In this document: positions 20,101 through 27,795 of the stretch, in pieces | Position numbering within the stretch: the stretch's first letter is position 1 | How the letters are laid out: every line of letters begins with the position of its first letter | From: Lysobacter sp. ISL-50 | Lineage (GTDB): Bacteria; Pseudomonadota; Gammaproteobacteria; Xanthomonadales; Xanthomonadaceae | Direction of reading: 5' to 3' | NCBI RefSeq assembly: GCF_018612875.1 | Contig: NZ_JAGGRI010000033.1 | Span: 1-64,000 of the forward strand | DNA length: 64,000 nucleotides | The notes under the pieces: generated by a model | What the model was told of the DNA's origin: nothing | Database searches by the model: none | The model's input: only the letters and a program-made list of their open reading frames with translations | Made by a program: the position numbers and the translations under genes

Positions 20101-20427
20101 CTCAACGAAGGCGTGAACCGCGCGATCACCGTGTCCAACACCTACACCGACAACTGGGGCAACAGCCTGCGCCGCGAGATCGGCCAGCTCGACGACAAGG
20201 CCAGCGCCGGCGTCGCCTCGGCGATGGCGGTCGCGGGCCTGCCGCAGTCGTACATGCCGGGCAAGAGCATGGCGGCGATCGCGGCGAGCAGCTTCCGCGG
20301 CGAGACCGGTTTCGCGATCGGCGTCTCGACCATCACCGAGGACGGCCGCTACGTCTACAAGCTGTCGGGCAACAGCAACTCCAGGGGCGATGTCGGCGTC
20401 ACGGTCGGCGCGGGCATCGTCTGGTAA
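17110..20427 (+). CDS. YadA-like trimeric autotransporter adhesin with 105-residue repeats
   Basis: The 1105-residue product has a long signal peptide (residues 1-45, ending PATAAELA), a first head/neck region around 345-375 (GATRKLTNVAAGSSGTDAV), and a repeat region near 382-795. Three copies of the repeat start exactly 315 bp apart (FAVQYDDDGAGNPDYG, LRGPAGTG, GQIFGL, GYNNVGAAL), with a fourth divergent copy before them. A second YadA-type head with SAVG/TAIGG motifs (about 818-915) and a neck (NTVSVGNAGQQRQVVNVAAG) follow. The C-terminal anchor is VASAMAVAGLPQSYMPGKSM to VGAGIVW. Such proteins trimerise, insert a 12-strand barrel in the outer membrane and mediate attachment. The repeat sequence itself I do not recognise. 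Confidence 0.93.
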   Translation: MTRLDTNQRKHTSTSSTSARAKLLRASVLSWCIAIGMTALPATAAELAAGVSPDLESVESQPVADSGEESATSDQALDSEAPLLPLVFDGIPNRDTWSSASAFDGGMVSPMSVIEPPPALNNTLPGISAYLSNWLLGNDYQACGLLGSGCLTIDRANFNYSYLSLILNLVQAPNVLDLDGNQPANHLTLIGAVQSDSYIQFQDSNYTGNNNSASCVIIGLACTWQTNAAQNNQTIIGDGSYANGSNTIVMGTNARHQLPTITAAAAGFTGGPDTNYAARLGNSVVIGDNSFGNANRQTILGFGATSTHANSVALGAGSSTAVGAQAAYAAFGLIAPQTSSGEVSIGSAGATRKLTNVAAGSSGTDAVNLAQLQGALSTAASDPFSVKYDDLGGTPDFANVTLQGPGGTTVSNLRAGLIAAGSTQAVNGSQVSAISQSNAQHLGGGATVAVDGTIAAPNYVIEGNGYNNVGSALAAIDTGLANADAFAVQYNDDGAGNPDYGAITLRGPAGTGTLIGNLAAGQIAGGSLEAVNGGQIFAIGGATAAVFGGGAAFNTGGTFTAPNYVIGGTGYNNVGAALAALDSGQSTGNAFAVQYDDDGAGNPDYGNITLRGPAGTGTVLDNLAAGQIAAGSLQGVNGGQIFGLGTSIANLFGGGSVFNAGGTFTAPNYLIGGNTYNDVGSALTALDGNINGANAFAVQYDDDGAGNPDYGNITLRGPAGTGTVLGNLANGQIGAGSLEAVNGGQLHTMGSDLASIFGGGALFNSGVFGAPTFTVQGSGYQNVGAAFAAVDASLTNINNRIDNLPPATTSDPRIAIDGTGNASVAAGSRGVAVGASSSAGGDHATAIGGDSYAAGANDTAIGGNARVNADGSTAVGANTTIAAGATNAVAVGEGASVSAAGAVALGQGAVADRANTVSVGNAGQQRQVVNVAAGSQDNDAVNVAQLKASQNGTVRYDTNVNGSVNNTQITLNNGGAAVTIRNVRAGVSNTDAVNVQQLNEGVNRAITVSNTYTDNWGNSLRREIGQLDDKASAGVASAMAVAGLPQSYMPGKSMAAIAASSFRGETGFAIGVSTITEDGRYVYKLSGNSNSRGDVGVTVGAGIVW
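18253..19490 (+). repeat. Internal tandem repeat of the adhesin gene (period 315 bp)
   Basis: Equivalent codons for the AFAVQY motif occur at 18562, 18877 and 19192, spaced exactly 315 bp. A diverged first unit begins at 18253, 306 bp earlier. Units share GCCGGCAATCC-GACTACGG and CGCGGCCCGGCCGG-type blocks almost base for base, showing recent duplication or gene conversion within the reading frame. Confidence 0.9.
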
Positions 20428-20486
20428 TCGCTCTGGCCACAGGGATCTCCCCCCGGCGGCCCACGAGCCTCGGCTCGCAGGCCGCC

Positions 20487-20520
20487 AGGCCGCCCGGAGC
20501 GATCCGGGCGGCCTTCTTGT
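20487..20520 (+). terminator. Intrinsic terminator after the adhesin gene
   Basis: GGCCGCCCGGA/TCCGGGCGGCC makes an 11-bp stem with a 4-nt loop, followed by TTCTTGTTT. It lies about 60 nt past the adhesin stop. Confidence 0.8.
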
Positions 20521-20691
20521 TTGCCGGCGCGGACGCGGCGCGATGCCGCGCCTGCGCCGTTTGCCTCGACAGGCCCGGACGTGGATCGACGGTGTCGGGC
20601 CCGCAACCGCGCGTTCCGGACCGGCCCTTGGATCGCCGCTCCCTCGCCGCCATCTCAGAGCCGTGAATCGACGCCAGCCATCGCCGCCCGC

Positions 20692-21531
20692 ATGAATTCC
20701 TCCATCGCCCACGACACCCACACCGCCGCGCAAGCGCTCTACGACTGGCTGCGCCCGCACCGGCGGGTGTTCGTGCTGACCGGCGCCGGCATCAGCACCG
20801 ACTCGGGCATTCCGCATTACCGCGACGAAAGCGGCGCCTGGCAGCGCAAGCCGCCGATCGACCTGCGCGCCTTCGTCGGCGACGCGAGCGCGCGTTCGCG
20901 CTACTGGGCGCGCAGCTTCGTCGGCTGGCCGTCGTTTTCCGGCGCGCGGCCCAATGCCGGACACGACGCGCTGGCGCGCTGGCAACAGCGCGAACCCGAT
21001 CATGCGCTGGTGACGCAGAACGTCGATGGCCTGCACGCGCGCGCCGGCAGCCTCGACGTGGTCGATCTGCACGGCTGCCTGGACGAAGTGATCTGCCTGG
21101 ACTGCGGCGCGCGGCAAGCGCGCGAAGCCTTGCAGCAGGAACTGGCGCAACGCAATCCGGATTGGGTCGGCCTGGACGCGGCCGCCCTGCCCGACGGCGA
21201 CGCCGATCTGCAGGGGCTGGACTTCGACCGCTTCCACGCGCCGGTGTGCGCGCAATGCGGCGGCATGGTCAAGCCCGATGTGGTGTTCTTCGGCGAGAAC
21301 GTTCCGCGCGCGCGGGTGGCGGCGGCGCAGCAATCCCTGGCCGAAGCCGACGCGATGCTGGTGGTCGGCTCGTCGCTGATGGTCTATTCCGGGTTCCGCT
21401 TCGCCCGCGCGGCGCGCGCGGCGGGGTTGCCGTTGGCGTTGCTCAATCGCGGGGTGACTCGGGCGGATGAGATCGCGACGTTGAAGTTGCAGGCGGATTG
21501 TGGGGCTACGTTGCAGGCGGTGTTGGCTTGA
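20692..21531 (+). CDS. Sirtuin family NAD-dependent protein deacylase
   Basis: The 279-residue enzyme removes acyl groups from protein lysines using NAD. Seen are the NAD-binding segment VLTGAGISTDSGIPHYRD (near 27-45), TQNVDGLHARAG with the catalytic His in VDLHGCLDEV (about 125), and two zinc pairs, CLDC (about 136) and CAQC (about 186). FFGENVP, GSSLMVYSGF and LLNRG follow. The long segment between the Cys pairs and the GIPHYRDE form suggest a class II sirtuin. ATG 20692 was chosen at the start of conserved sequence; the upstream frame overlaps the adhesin terminator and was rejected. Confidence 0.93.
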   Translation: MNSSIAHDTHTAAQALYDWLRPHRRVFVLTGAGISTDSGIPHYRDESGAWQRKPPIDLRAFVGDASARSRYWARSFVGWPSFSGARPNAGHDALARWQQREPDHALVTQNVDGLHARAGSLDVVDLHGCLDEVICLDCGARQAREALQQELAQRNPDWVGLDAAALPDGDADLQGLDFDRFHAPVCAQCGGMVKPDVVFFGENVPRARVAAAQQSLAEADAMLVVGSSLMVYSGFRFARAARAAGLPLALLNRGVTRADEIATLKLQADCGATLQAVLA

Positions 21532-21547
21532 TAGATAGAACGCGGGG

Positions 21548-21668
21548 GCTGAGCGAAAAGCATCGGGCCTGAAGGGCCCTCCCACAACAATCCCATCGGT
21601 CACGGCGCTCGCGAAGCGCCGAGGTCTTTTGTGGGAGGGCCTTTCAGGCCCGATGCTTTTCGCTCAGC
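21548..21668. repeat. Large perfect-arm palindrome of family C
   Basis: GCTGAGCGAAAAGCATCGGG begins the left arm and its reverse complement ends the right arm. Each arm carries CCTGAAGGGCCCTCCCAC or its complement. Arms of about 40 bp surround a 35-nt centre that itself contains GGCGCTCGCGAAGCGCC. It lies between convergent sirtuin and glycerophosphodiesterase genes and may terminate both. Confidence 0.88.
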
Positions 21669-21686
21669 TCGCACCGAACCCCGACC

Positions 21687-23009
21687 TCAAGGCCCCTTGA
21701 CCGGCGCGATCCGGCTCTGCTCCAGGAACAGCTTGCGCGCCGCCACGCCGATGTCCGGCTGGTCGATGAAGAAACCCTGCACTCCCAGCGAATACCACTG
21801 CAGCGCTTCGCCGAGCGCGCTCTGATCGACGCCGTTGGCGGTCTGGGTCAGGAACGGCTCTTCGGCGCGCAGCGTGTACGGATGCACCTGCAACCCCAGC
21901 GCCAACGCGCGGCCCAGCAGCGGATGGATGAAACCGGTATTGCGCGTGCTCAACAGCGCACGGCCGTCGGCGTCGGCATCGCGCTTGGCCGGCAACGGCG
22001 CGCGCAGAATCACGCTGCTCTTGGACGGCCCCAGGCCGGAGACGTAATTCGCCTTCATCCAGGTCAAGGCCGCGGTTTCGGTCAGCGCCGCGAACGAGGT
22101 CCTGGCGTCGATACCGCCGGGAATCGCCGCGATCAGTCCGCCGTAGATCGCGTCCAGATCGGCCTTATGGCCGGCGTTGTAGACGAAATCGTAAGGCCGG
22201 TCGCGTTCGAAATCGCCGTACAACTGCACCAGCGGCAGGTCGATGCCGGCCTTGGGCAGGATGCGCTGCTTGAGTTCGATCAGATTGGCGACTTCGAAAC
22301 TCTGGATATACACCCGCCCCGGATCGGTGAAGCCTTCCGCCACCAGCGTGGCGACCAGCTTGTCGCCGAGCGAGAGGTGGATCGGCGATCCGTCCAGGTG
22401 CGTGCCTTCGCGGGCGAACCAGGTCGGGTGCTTGGTCTCCGGGTAGATGCCGATGACGCGGCCGTCGCGGCTCTCCTGCCTGGCCAGCGCGATCACTTCC
22501 TTGAACGTGGCGATCGGGAACTGCCCGTCGAAGCGGGTGTTGCCCGGGCGGATCTGCGCGATGCGCTCCTTCGCCCGCAGCGTCTTGAGTTCGGCGAGGG
22601 TGAAATCCTCCGTGAACCAGCCGGTGAGTTTCTCGCCGTCGATGGTCTTGCTGGTCTTGCGATCGGCGAACTCGGGATGGTCGGCGACATCGGTGGTGCC
22701 GGAGATCTCGTTTTCGTGGCGCACCACCAGTTCGCCGTCGCGGGTCGCGACGAGGTCGGGCTCGATGAAGTCGGCGCCCTGCCGGATCGCCAGGCGGTAG
22801 GCCTCGAGCGTGTGCTCGGGGCGATAGCCGCTGGCGCCGCGATGGGCGATCACGATCAGGCCCTGCTGGCCCAGGACGGTGGCTCGGTCGGTCATCGGCG
22901 TCTTCGCGGGCGTGGGAGCGGAAGCGTGGGCGGCGCTCGCGGCGCACAGCGCCAGCGCGGCCAGCGACCGGCGCAGGCTCGGCCGGGTCAGGAGATGAAA
23001 GTGCGGCAT
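21687..23009 (-). CDS. glpQ: Periplasmic glycerophosphodiester phosphodiesterase
   Basis: The 440-residue protein has a signal peptide (LAALALCAASAAHASA) and a GDPD TIM-barrel. The catalytic loop IVIAHRGASGYRPEHTLEAYR lies near residue 54-74, with FIEPDLVATRDGELVVRHE carrying the Glu/Asp metal ligands near 85-102, and VIGIYPETKHP near 185. It hydrolyses glycerophosphodiesters to glycerol-3-phosphate and an alcohol. Length and the periplasmic signal match GlpQ rather than the shorter cytoplasmic UgpQ. No glpT or glycerol regulon gene is adjacent. Confidence 0.93.
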   Translation of the reverse strand: MPHFHLLTRPSLRRSLAALALCAASAAHASAPTPAKTPMTDRATVLGQQGLIVIAHRGASGYRPEHTLEAYRLAIRQGADFIEPDLVATRDGELVVRHENEISGTTDVADHPEFADRKTSKTIDGEKLTGWFTEDFTLAELKTLRAKERIAQIRPGNTRFDGQFPIATFKEVIALARQESRDGRVIGIYPETKHPTWFAREGTHLDGSPIHLSLGDKLVATLVAEGFTDPGRVYIQSFEVANLIELKQRILPKAGIDLPLVQLYGDFERDRPYDFVYNAGHKADLDAIYGGLIAAIPGGIDARTSFAALTETAALTWMKANYVSGLGPSKSSVILRAPLPAKRDADADGRALLSTRNTGFIHPLLGRALALGLQVHPYTLRAEEPFLTQTANGVDQSALGEALQWYSLGVQGFFIDQPDIGVAARKLFLEQSRIAPVKGP

Positions 23010-23100
23010 TGCGGGATCCTACCTTGTCGTACAGGGCCAGAGAGCGGCGGCCAGGCGCCGCCGCTTCAGTCTGCCGCGACCGCATGACAGGCAGGCGGGA

Positions 23101-23134
23101 GCGGGCGACGACCCGCGACCGGGTCGTCGCCCGC
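23101..23134 (-). terminator. Strong hairpin after the 102-residue orphan gene
   Basis: GCGGGCGACGACCC and its exact complement pair over 14 bp around a 6-nt loop, 6 nt past the stop codon of the small minus-strand gene. No T-run follows, so it may protect the mRNA 3' end or act with Rho rather than be a classical terminator. Confidence 0.6.
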
Positions 23135-23139
23135 GTCGA

Positions 23140-23448
23140 TCACTTGTGACTGGCTTCGCCGACCGCGACCACGGTGACCGTTCCGCCGCCGGCGGTGATG
23201 AAGATGCGGTCCGGACTGCCTTTGCCGCCCGGATACACCTCGATCGTATTGACGCTGCCCTTGACCTTCTGCGCGAGGATGTCGTCGCCTGCGAGCACCC
23301 CCAGCCACTGATTGACCTGATCGCCGGTCACCGGCTCGGTCTCCCCGGCCAGCGTGGAAATCTCCTCGATCACCGCTTCCGCCTGCACAGGGTTGGCGAG
23401 CTTGGCGATCTTCTTGGGATTGACGTCGTTGACGAACTGGTACGGCAT
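23140..23448 (-). CDS. Uncharacterised 102-residue protein
   Basis: The product starts MPYQFVNDVNPKKIAKL after an excellent Shine-Dalgarno (GCAGGAGGCTCT). It has no signal peptide, membrane segment or cysteine. The first half is helical and acidic (VQAEAVIEEISTLAGETEPV). The second half is Gly/Val-rich beta (PGGKGSPDRIFITAGGG). I do not recognise the family. The good RBS, codon use and downstream hairpin support a real gene. It stands alone between glpQ and a divergent permease gene. It may be a small structural or stress protein, but no function can be assigned. Confidence 0.75.
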   Translation of the reverse strand: MPYQFVNDVNPKKIAKLANPVQAEAVIEEISTLAGETEPVTGDQVNQWLGVLAGDDILAQKVKGSVNTIEVYPGGKGSPDRIFITAGGGTVTVVAVGEASHK

Positions 23449-23690
23449 AGAGCCTCCTGCGGGTATCCGCATTCGATGGCCGGCGCGCCGGCGGCGCCCG
23501 GCGCGAGGCCGCGCCGCGCCGTGCGTGGGCACGATCGCCGCGGCCGGCCTCGCATCCAGCACAACGTCCGCCGGCCGGGCTGCGTGAAGCGCCCGGCCCG
23601 CCGAAGCCGATGCGGCGCCTCCATGCGCCACCGTCCGCCGCGCGCCCGCGCAGCCGCTATGATGCGGCGGTCATTCGGAAGGAGCGCTCG

Positions 23691-25133
23691 ATGAGCCTGG
23701 TTGCCAAGATCCTGCGGCACAAGTCGGTGGAACAGCTGCAAGCCGAAGCGGGCAAACGCTCGGACTTCCGGCGCGTGCTGGGGTTATGGCAGCTCACCGC
23801 GATCGGTATCGGCGGCATCATCGGCGTCGGCGTGTTCGTGCTCGCCGGCCATCAGGCCGCGGAGAACGCCGGCCCGGCGGTCGCCCTGGCCTTTCTCATC
23901 GCCGGCATCGCCAGCGCCGCGGCGGCGCTGTGCTACGCCGAGTTCGCCGGGATGATCCCGGTCACCGGCAGCGCCTACACCTACAGCTACGCGACCCTGG
24001 GCGAACTGGCGGCGTGGCTGATCGGCTGGGACCTGCTGCTGGAGTACGCCTTGATCGTCGCGGTGGTGGCGATCGGCTGGTCCGGCTACGTGCAGGTCCT
24101 GCTCGAAGGCATGGGCATCCATCTTCCGGTGTGGGCGCAAGGCGCGATCGGCACCGGCGAAGGCCGCGTGTTCAACGTGATCGCCGCCGGCGTCACCCTG
24201 GCGGTGTCGGCGCTGCTGGTGTTCCGCACCGAATGGGGCGCGCGCTTCAACACGCTGGTGGTGGCGATCAAGATCGTCGCCGTGTTGCTGGTGATCGGCG
24301 TGGGCGTGTTCTACATCGACACCGCCAACTGGGTTCCGTTCATTCCCGAGCGCGTGGTCGATGCCAACGGCGTCGGCCACTTCGGCTTCGCCGGCGTCGG
24401 CACCGCCGCGGCGGTGGTGTTCTTCGCGGTGTTCGGCTACGACACCCTGACCACGGCGGCGGAGGAATCCAAGAATCCGCAGCGCGATCTGCCGCGCGCG
24501 GTGCTGCTGTCGCTGGGCGTGTCGATGGCGCTGTACCTGGCGGTGTCGCTGGTGCTGACCGGCATCGCCCACTACTCCACGCTCGACGGCGACGCGCCGG
24601 TGTCGGACGCCTTCGCCGCGCTGGGACTGCCGTGGGTGGCGAAGGCGATCGCGTTCTCGGCGGTGATCGGCATCGCCAGCGTGTTGTTCGCCTTCATGCT
24701 GGGCGCGGCGCGGATCTGGTTCTCGCTGTCGCGCGACGGCCTGCTGCCGGGCTGGTTCGCCAAGATCCATCCCAAGTACGGCACCCCGCATCGTCCGACC
24801 ATCGTGCTGGGCGTGTTCACCGCGCTGGTCGCCGGCTTCCTGCCGATCGGCGAGGTCGCCAAGCTGGTCAACATCGGCGTGCTTTCGGCCTTCATCATCA
24901 TCTGCGCGTCGGTGTGGGTGCTGCGCGTGCGCAAGCCGGACCTGCAACGATCGTTCCGTACGCCGCTGGTGCCGGTAATCCCGATCATCGGCATCGGCTT
25001 CTCGATCTGGCTGCTGTCGGAACTGGCGGCGATCACCTGGCTGATCTTCTTGATCTGGGTGTCGCTGGGGTTGCTGGTGTATTTCGCCTATGGCATCCGG
25101 CATTCGAAGCTGGCGCTGGAGCGGCAGGGCTGA
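23691..25133 (+). CDS. APC superfamily amino-acid permease
   Basis: The 480-residue integral membrane protein has about twelve to thirteen helices and the APC signature GIGGIIGVGVFVLAGHQAAENAGPA in helix 1 (split here as GIGGIIGVGVFVLAG). PVTGSAYTYSYATLGE is in helix 3 and FFAVFGYDTLTTAAEESKNP in helix 6. It resembles the cationic amino acid transporter (YfnA/CAT) group, which imports amino acids by proton symport. The exact substrate is not deducible. GGAAGGAG lies 6 nt before ATG 23691. A family B repeat lies downstream. Confidence 0.92.
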   Translation: MSLVAKILRHKSVEQLQAEAGKRSDFRRVLGLWQLTAIGIGGIIGVGVFVLAGHQAAENAGPAVALAFLIAGIASAAAALCYAEFAGMIPVTGSAYTYSYATLGELAAWLIGWDLLLEYALIVAVVAIGWSGYVQVLLEGMGIHLPVWAQGAIGTGEGRVFNVIAAGVTLAVSALLVFRTEWGARFNTLVVAIKIVAVLLVIGVGVFYIDTANWVPFIPERVVDANGVGHFGFAGVGTAAAVVFFAVFGYDTLTTAAEESKNPQRDLPRAVLLSLGVSMALYLAVSLVLTGIAHYSTLDGDAPVSDAFAALGLPWVAKAIAFSAVIGIASVLFAFMLGAARIWFSLSRDGLLPGWFAKIHPKYGTPHRPTIVLGVFTALVAGFLPIGEVAKLVNIGVLSAFIIICASVWVLRVRKPDLQRSFRTPLVPVIPIIGIGFSIWLLSELAAITWLIFLIWVSLGLLVYFAYGIRHSKLALERQG

Positions 25134-25207
25134 GGCGACGGCCGGGCTGCTGTTTCTGTGGCTCGGCCTTCCTGTTTTAGTACGTCACCCGCTCGTTTTG
25201 TTTGACT

Positions 25208-25292
25208 CGTCATTCCCGCGAACGCGGGAATCCAGCGACTTTCGTGCCAGTTCGCGCAAAGACACTGGATTCCCGCCTTCGCGGGAATGACG
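25208..25292. repeat. CATTCCCGCG palindromic element (family B)
   Basis: GTCATTCCCGCGAACGCGGGAATCCAG at the left pairs with CTGGATTCCCGCCTTCGCGGGAATGAC at the right around a 30-nt spacer. It lies between convergent permease and cfa genes. Confidence 0.88.
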
Positions 25293-25326
25293 GTTTCAGG
25301 GTGCTGCTGCTCGCGAAGATCGCACC

Positions 25327-26472
25327 CTACCGCGGTGCGACGTACCCCCCCGGCACGCCGTCCGGCGACAGCACCAACTGCCACAGCTGCGCATGCCGGC
25401 TGCGGAAGGTCGCCATCGAGGCGGCCAGATAGAACCGCCACATGCGCCGGAAGCGCTCGTCGTAGCGCGCGTCCAGTTGCTCCCAGGCGCGCTCGACGTT
25501 GTCGCGCCAGGCCTGCAGGGTCAGGTCGTAGTCGGCGCTGAAATTATGCCAGTCCTCGATCACGAACCGGCCTTCGACGTGCTCGGCGATCTGCCGCGCC
25601 GAGGGCAGCATCGAATTGGGGAAGATGTACTTGGCGATCCACGGATCGGTATGGGTCACCGAGCGGTTGCCGCCGATGGTGTGCAGCAGGAACAGGCCGC
25701 CGTCGGCGCTGTCGCGGTCCAGGCAGCGCAAGGCGACATCGAAGTAGCTGTCGTAGTTCTTGACCCCGACATGCTCGAACATGCCCAGCGAGAAGATGCG
25801 GTCGAAGCGCTGGTCGAGGTCGCGGTAATCCTGCAGGCGGAATTCGATCGGCAGGCCCTTGCACAGATCGCGGGCGAACTCGGCCTGCTCGTGCGACACG
25901 GTGATGCCGACGCCGACGATGCCGTAACGCTCGGCGGCGAATTTCAGCGCCTCGCCCCAGCCGCTGCCGATGTCCAGCACGCGCATGCCCGGCTTGAGGC
26001 CCAGCTTGCGGCAGACCAGATCGAGCTTGGCCTCCTGGGCCGAATCCAGATCGCGCAGGGGCTGGCCCTGCCGGTCGCGCCAGTAGCCGCAGCTGTAGAC
26101 CAGGCGCTTGCCGAGCATGGCCCGGTACAGATCGTTGCCCAGGTCGTAGTGGCGCTCGCCGACGGTGAAGCTGCGGCGGTGGCTCTGCAGGTTGATCAGG
26201 TGCGCGCGCAGGCCGTCGAGGATCGCCGCCCAGCCGTGCACCTGCTCGTCCACGTGCGCGCGCAGCAGCCGCAGCAGCAGTTCGTCCAGCGCCGGCGCAT
26301 GCCAGATCCCGTCCATGTAGGTTTCGCCGAGCCCGAGCGAGCCCTGCGCGGCCACGCGCACATAGAATTCGTCGTCTTCGACCTGGATGTCCCAGGGCCG
26401 GTCGCCGCCGATGCGCACATCGGCCAGCGCCAGCAGACCTTCGACTCGTTTACGTAGCGGCGCCAGGGGCAT
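25327..26472 (-). CDS. cfa: Cyclopropane-fatty-acyl-phospholipid synthase family methyltransferase
   Basis: The 381-residue cytoplasmic, membrane-associated enzyme adds a methylene from S-adenosylmethionine across double bonds of phospholipid acyl chains. It has the usual length and motifs: an N-terminal lipid-binding region, YDLGNDLYRAMLGKRLVYSCGYW near 118, the SAM-binding loop VLDIGSGWGEAL near 165, GITVSHEQAEFA, FSLGMFEHVGVKNY near 226, and HTIGGNRSVTHTDPWIAKYIFPN near 260. The gene is alone. A family B repeat follows its 3' end and a family E element lies upstream. Confidence 0.95.
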   Translation of the reverse strand: MPLAPLRKRVEGLLALADVRIGGDRPWDIQVEDDEFYVRVAAQGSLGLGETYMDGIWHAPALDELLLRLLRAHVDEQVHGWAAILDGLRAHLINLQSHRRSFTVGERHYDLGNDLYRAMLGKRLVYSCGYWRDRQGQPLRDLDSAQEAKLDLVCRKLGLKPGMRVLDIGSGWGEALKFAAERYGIVGVGITVSHEQAEFARDLCKGLPIEFRLQDYRDLDQRFDRIFSLGMFEHVGVKNYDSYFDVALRCLDRDSADGGLFLLHTIGGNRSVTHTDPWIAKYIFPNSMLPSARQIAEHVEGRFVIEDWHNFSADYDLTLQAWRDNVERAWEQLDARYDERFRRMWRFYLAASMATFRSRHAQLWQLVLSPDGVPGGYVAPR

Positions 26473-26827
26473 GACGGCCTCGATCGGGGGTCGGTGAAGT
26501 GCGGTGCGTTACGGCTTGCGCTGCGCCGATGTGAAGCGTTGCGCGCTCGTCCTGAGACGACGTTCCTGTCGCGGCGTCCGGTGCTGCGGCGCCGCGCTGC
26601 GCGGTGTTTGCGCATGGCCGCACGATAACAAATGCGGCTTGGGGCGATATGCCGAATCGTGTGGTTTTCGGCGAACGCTGAGTTGCGTTTCTGGCTTCTC
26701 TCCGCTCCGCGTCATAGCCGGCAACGTCGAACGTGGCGGCCCTCATCCGCCCCCGCCTTCGCGGGGGCAGGCCCTACGGACACCTTCTCCCGCAAGCGGC
26801 AGAAGGGAATGCTCATGAAGGCGGAAC
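26473..26827. other. Intergenic region between cfa and the DUF3298-type gene
   Basis: No gene is supported in this 355-bp gap. From 26735 to 26808 it contains CCCCCGCCTTCGCGGGGGCAGG and CTTCTCCCGCAAGCGGCAGAAGG, a degenerate copy of the family E element at 55283. The part near cfa is moderately AT-rich around 26620-26690 and could hold its promoter. Confidence 0.5.
26735..26808. repeat. CTTCTCCCGC / CCCCCGCGAAGGCGGGGG element (family E, degenerate)
   Basis: CCCCGCCTTCGCGGGG and CTTCTCCCGCAAGCGG-AGAAGG mini-palindromes occur side by side, in the order opposite to the copy at 55283-55430. Shared words include CCCCGCCTTCGCGGGGGCAGG (or its complement). Confidence 0.75.
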
Positions 26828-27661
26828 TCAGGCCCCGCCGACGAACAGCGGCCGATACGCCGGCGCCAGATGCGGCAGCAATACCGCGGCCGGCACCTCG
26901 ACCATCTGCGTGCCGTCCGAATACGGGCCGACTTCGTAGGGGGCGAACACGAACTTCAGGCCGCTGAGCTTGCCGTCGGCCGAACGCATCGGTTCGAACA
27001 TGGCGAAGTTGGCCGGATCGGCGGCGGTGCCGTCGTCGATCATGCGGCCGCCGGTCTCGATCTGCTCGGCGCGCACGGCCGGGGCCAGATCGTCGGCGTC
27101 GATGCGCTGCGACAGGGCCGAGTGCAGTTGCTCGCGCACATAACGCGAGACCGCGTCCCAGCCGGTCTTGTCCGGGATCAGTTCCTCGGCCTTGAGCAGC
27201 TTGTTCTGCTTGGGCAGCCAGACGAAGCGCGCGATCAGCGGCGCGGCGTGGGCGCCGCCGGTGTAGCTGCTGCCGTCGGCGGATACCGCCGCCATGTCGG
27301 GCGCATCGACGACGTCGTCGAAGGTCAGCGACAGCTCGTACGGCGAGGGGTTTTCCTTGGCGGTGCGCCCGTTGGCGGCCTCGATGAGTTCGCTGCGCGC
27401 GTTATCGGCGTAGCGCTTGAGCTCGCGCGCCAGCCCCGGGTACTGGGCGGCCTTGGTGTTGTAGGTGATGCCGACCACGTAGTTGGGCGTGGTTTCGACC
27501 ACTTCCTTGAGCTCGACCGGTCCGGCGTCGGTCGCGACCGGCGCCGGCAGAGCGGTTCCGGGCGTGACGGCCGGCGCGGTCGTGGCCGGCGGCGGCGTGG
27601 CTTCCTTCTTGCAGGCCGCCAGGGCCAGGGCAAGCAGACAGACGGCGGTGACGCGCTTCAT
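26828..27661 (-). CDS. Lipoprotein with DUF4163/DUF3298 (RsiV-like) domains
   Basis: The 277-residue product has a lipoprotein signal with lipobox ALAAC at residue 17, then a Pro/Thr/Ala linker to about 45. The folded part begins with ETTPNYVVGITYNTKAAQYPGL, contains SADGSSYTGGAHAAP near 145, FVWLPKQNKLLKAEELIPD, and ends with the DUF3298-like FVFAPYEVGPYSDGTQMVEVP. Related domains occur in RsiV anti-sigma factors that bind lysozyme and in deacetylase PdaC. Here there is no transmembrane anti-sigma segment and no sigma gene beside it, so it is probably an envelope lipoprotein of unknown role. Confidence 0.87.
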   Translation of the reverse strand: MKRVTAVCLLALALAACKKEATPPPATTAPAVTPGTALPAPVATDAGPVELKEVVETTPNYVVGITYNTKAAQYPGLARELKRYADNARSELIEAANGRTAKENPSPYELSLTFDDVVDAPDMAAVSADGSSYTGGAHAAPLIARFVWLPKQNKLLKAEELIPDKTGWDAVSRYVREQLHSALSQRIDADDLAPAVRAEQIETGGRMIDDGTAADPANFAMFEPMRSADGKLSGLKFVFAPYEVGPYSDGTQMVEVPAAVLLPHLAPAYRPLFVGGA

Positions 27662-27795
27662 GCAGCAATCCTTTTAGTCGGACGTCCATTGGATGTTTCG
27701 CGCGACATTATCGCGCAATGCGTGACGTCCACATCTAGATCGCGGACCGCTGGGCCATGCGGTCGCGGCCGCTCAGCCGCGGGTTTTGGATCTGT

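Noticed and set aside
18124-21603. A 1159-residue open frame on minus across the adhesin and sirtuin genes
   Set aside because: It is antisense to two well-supported genes and consists of low-complexity GC-rich translation without motifs.
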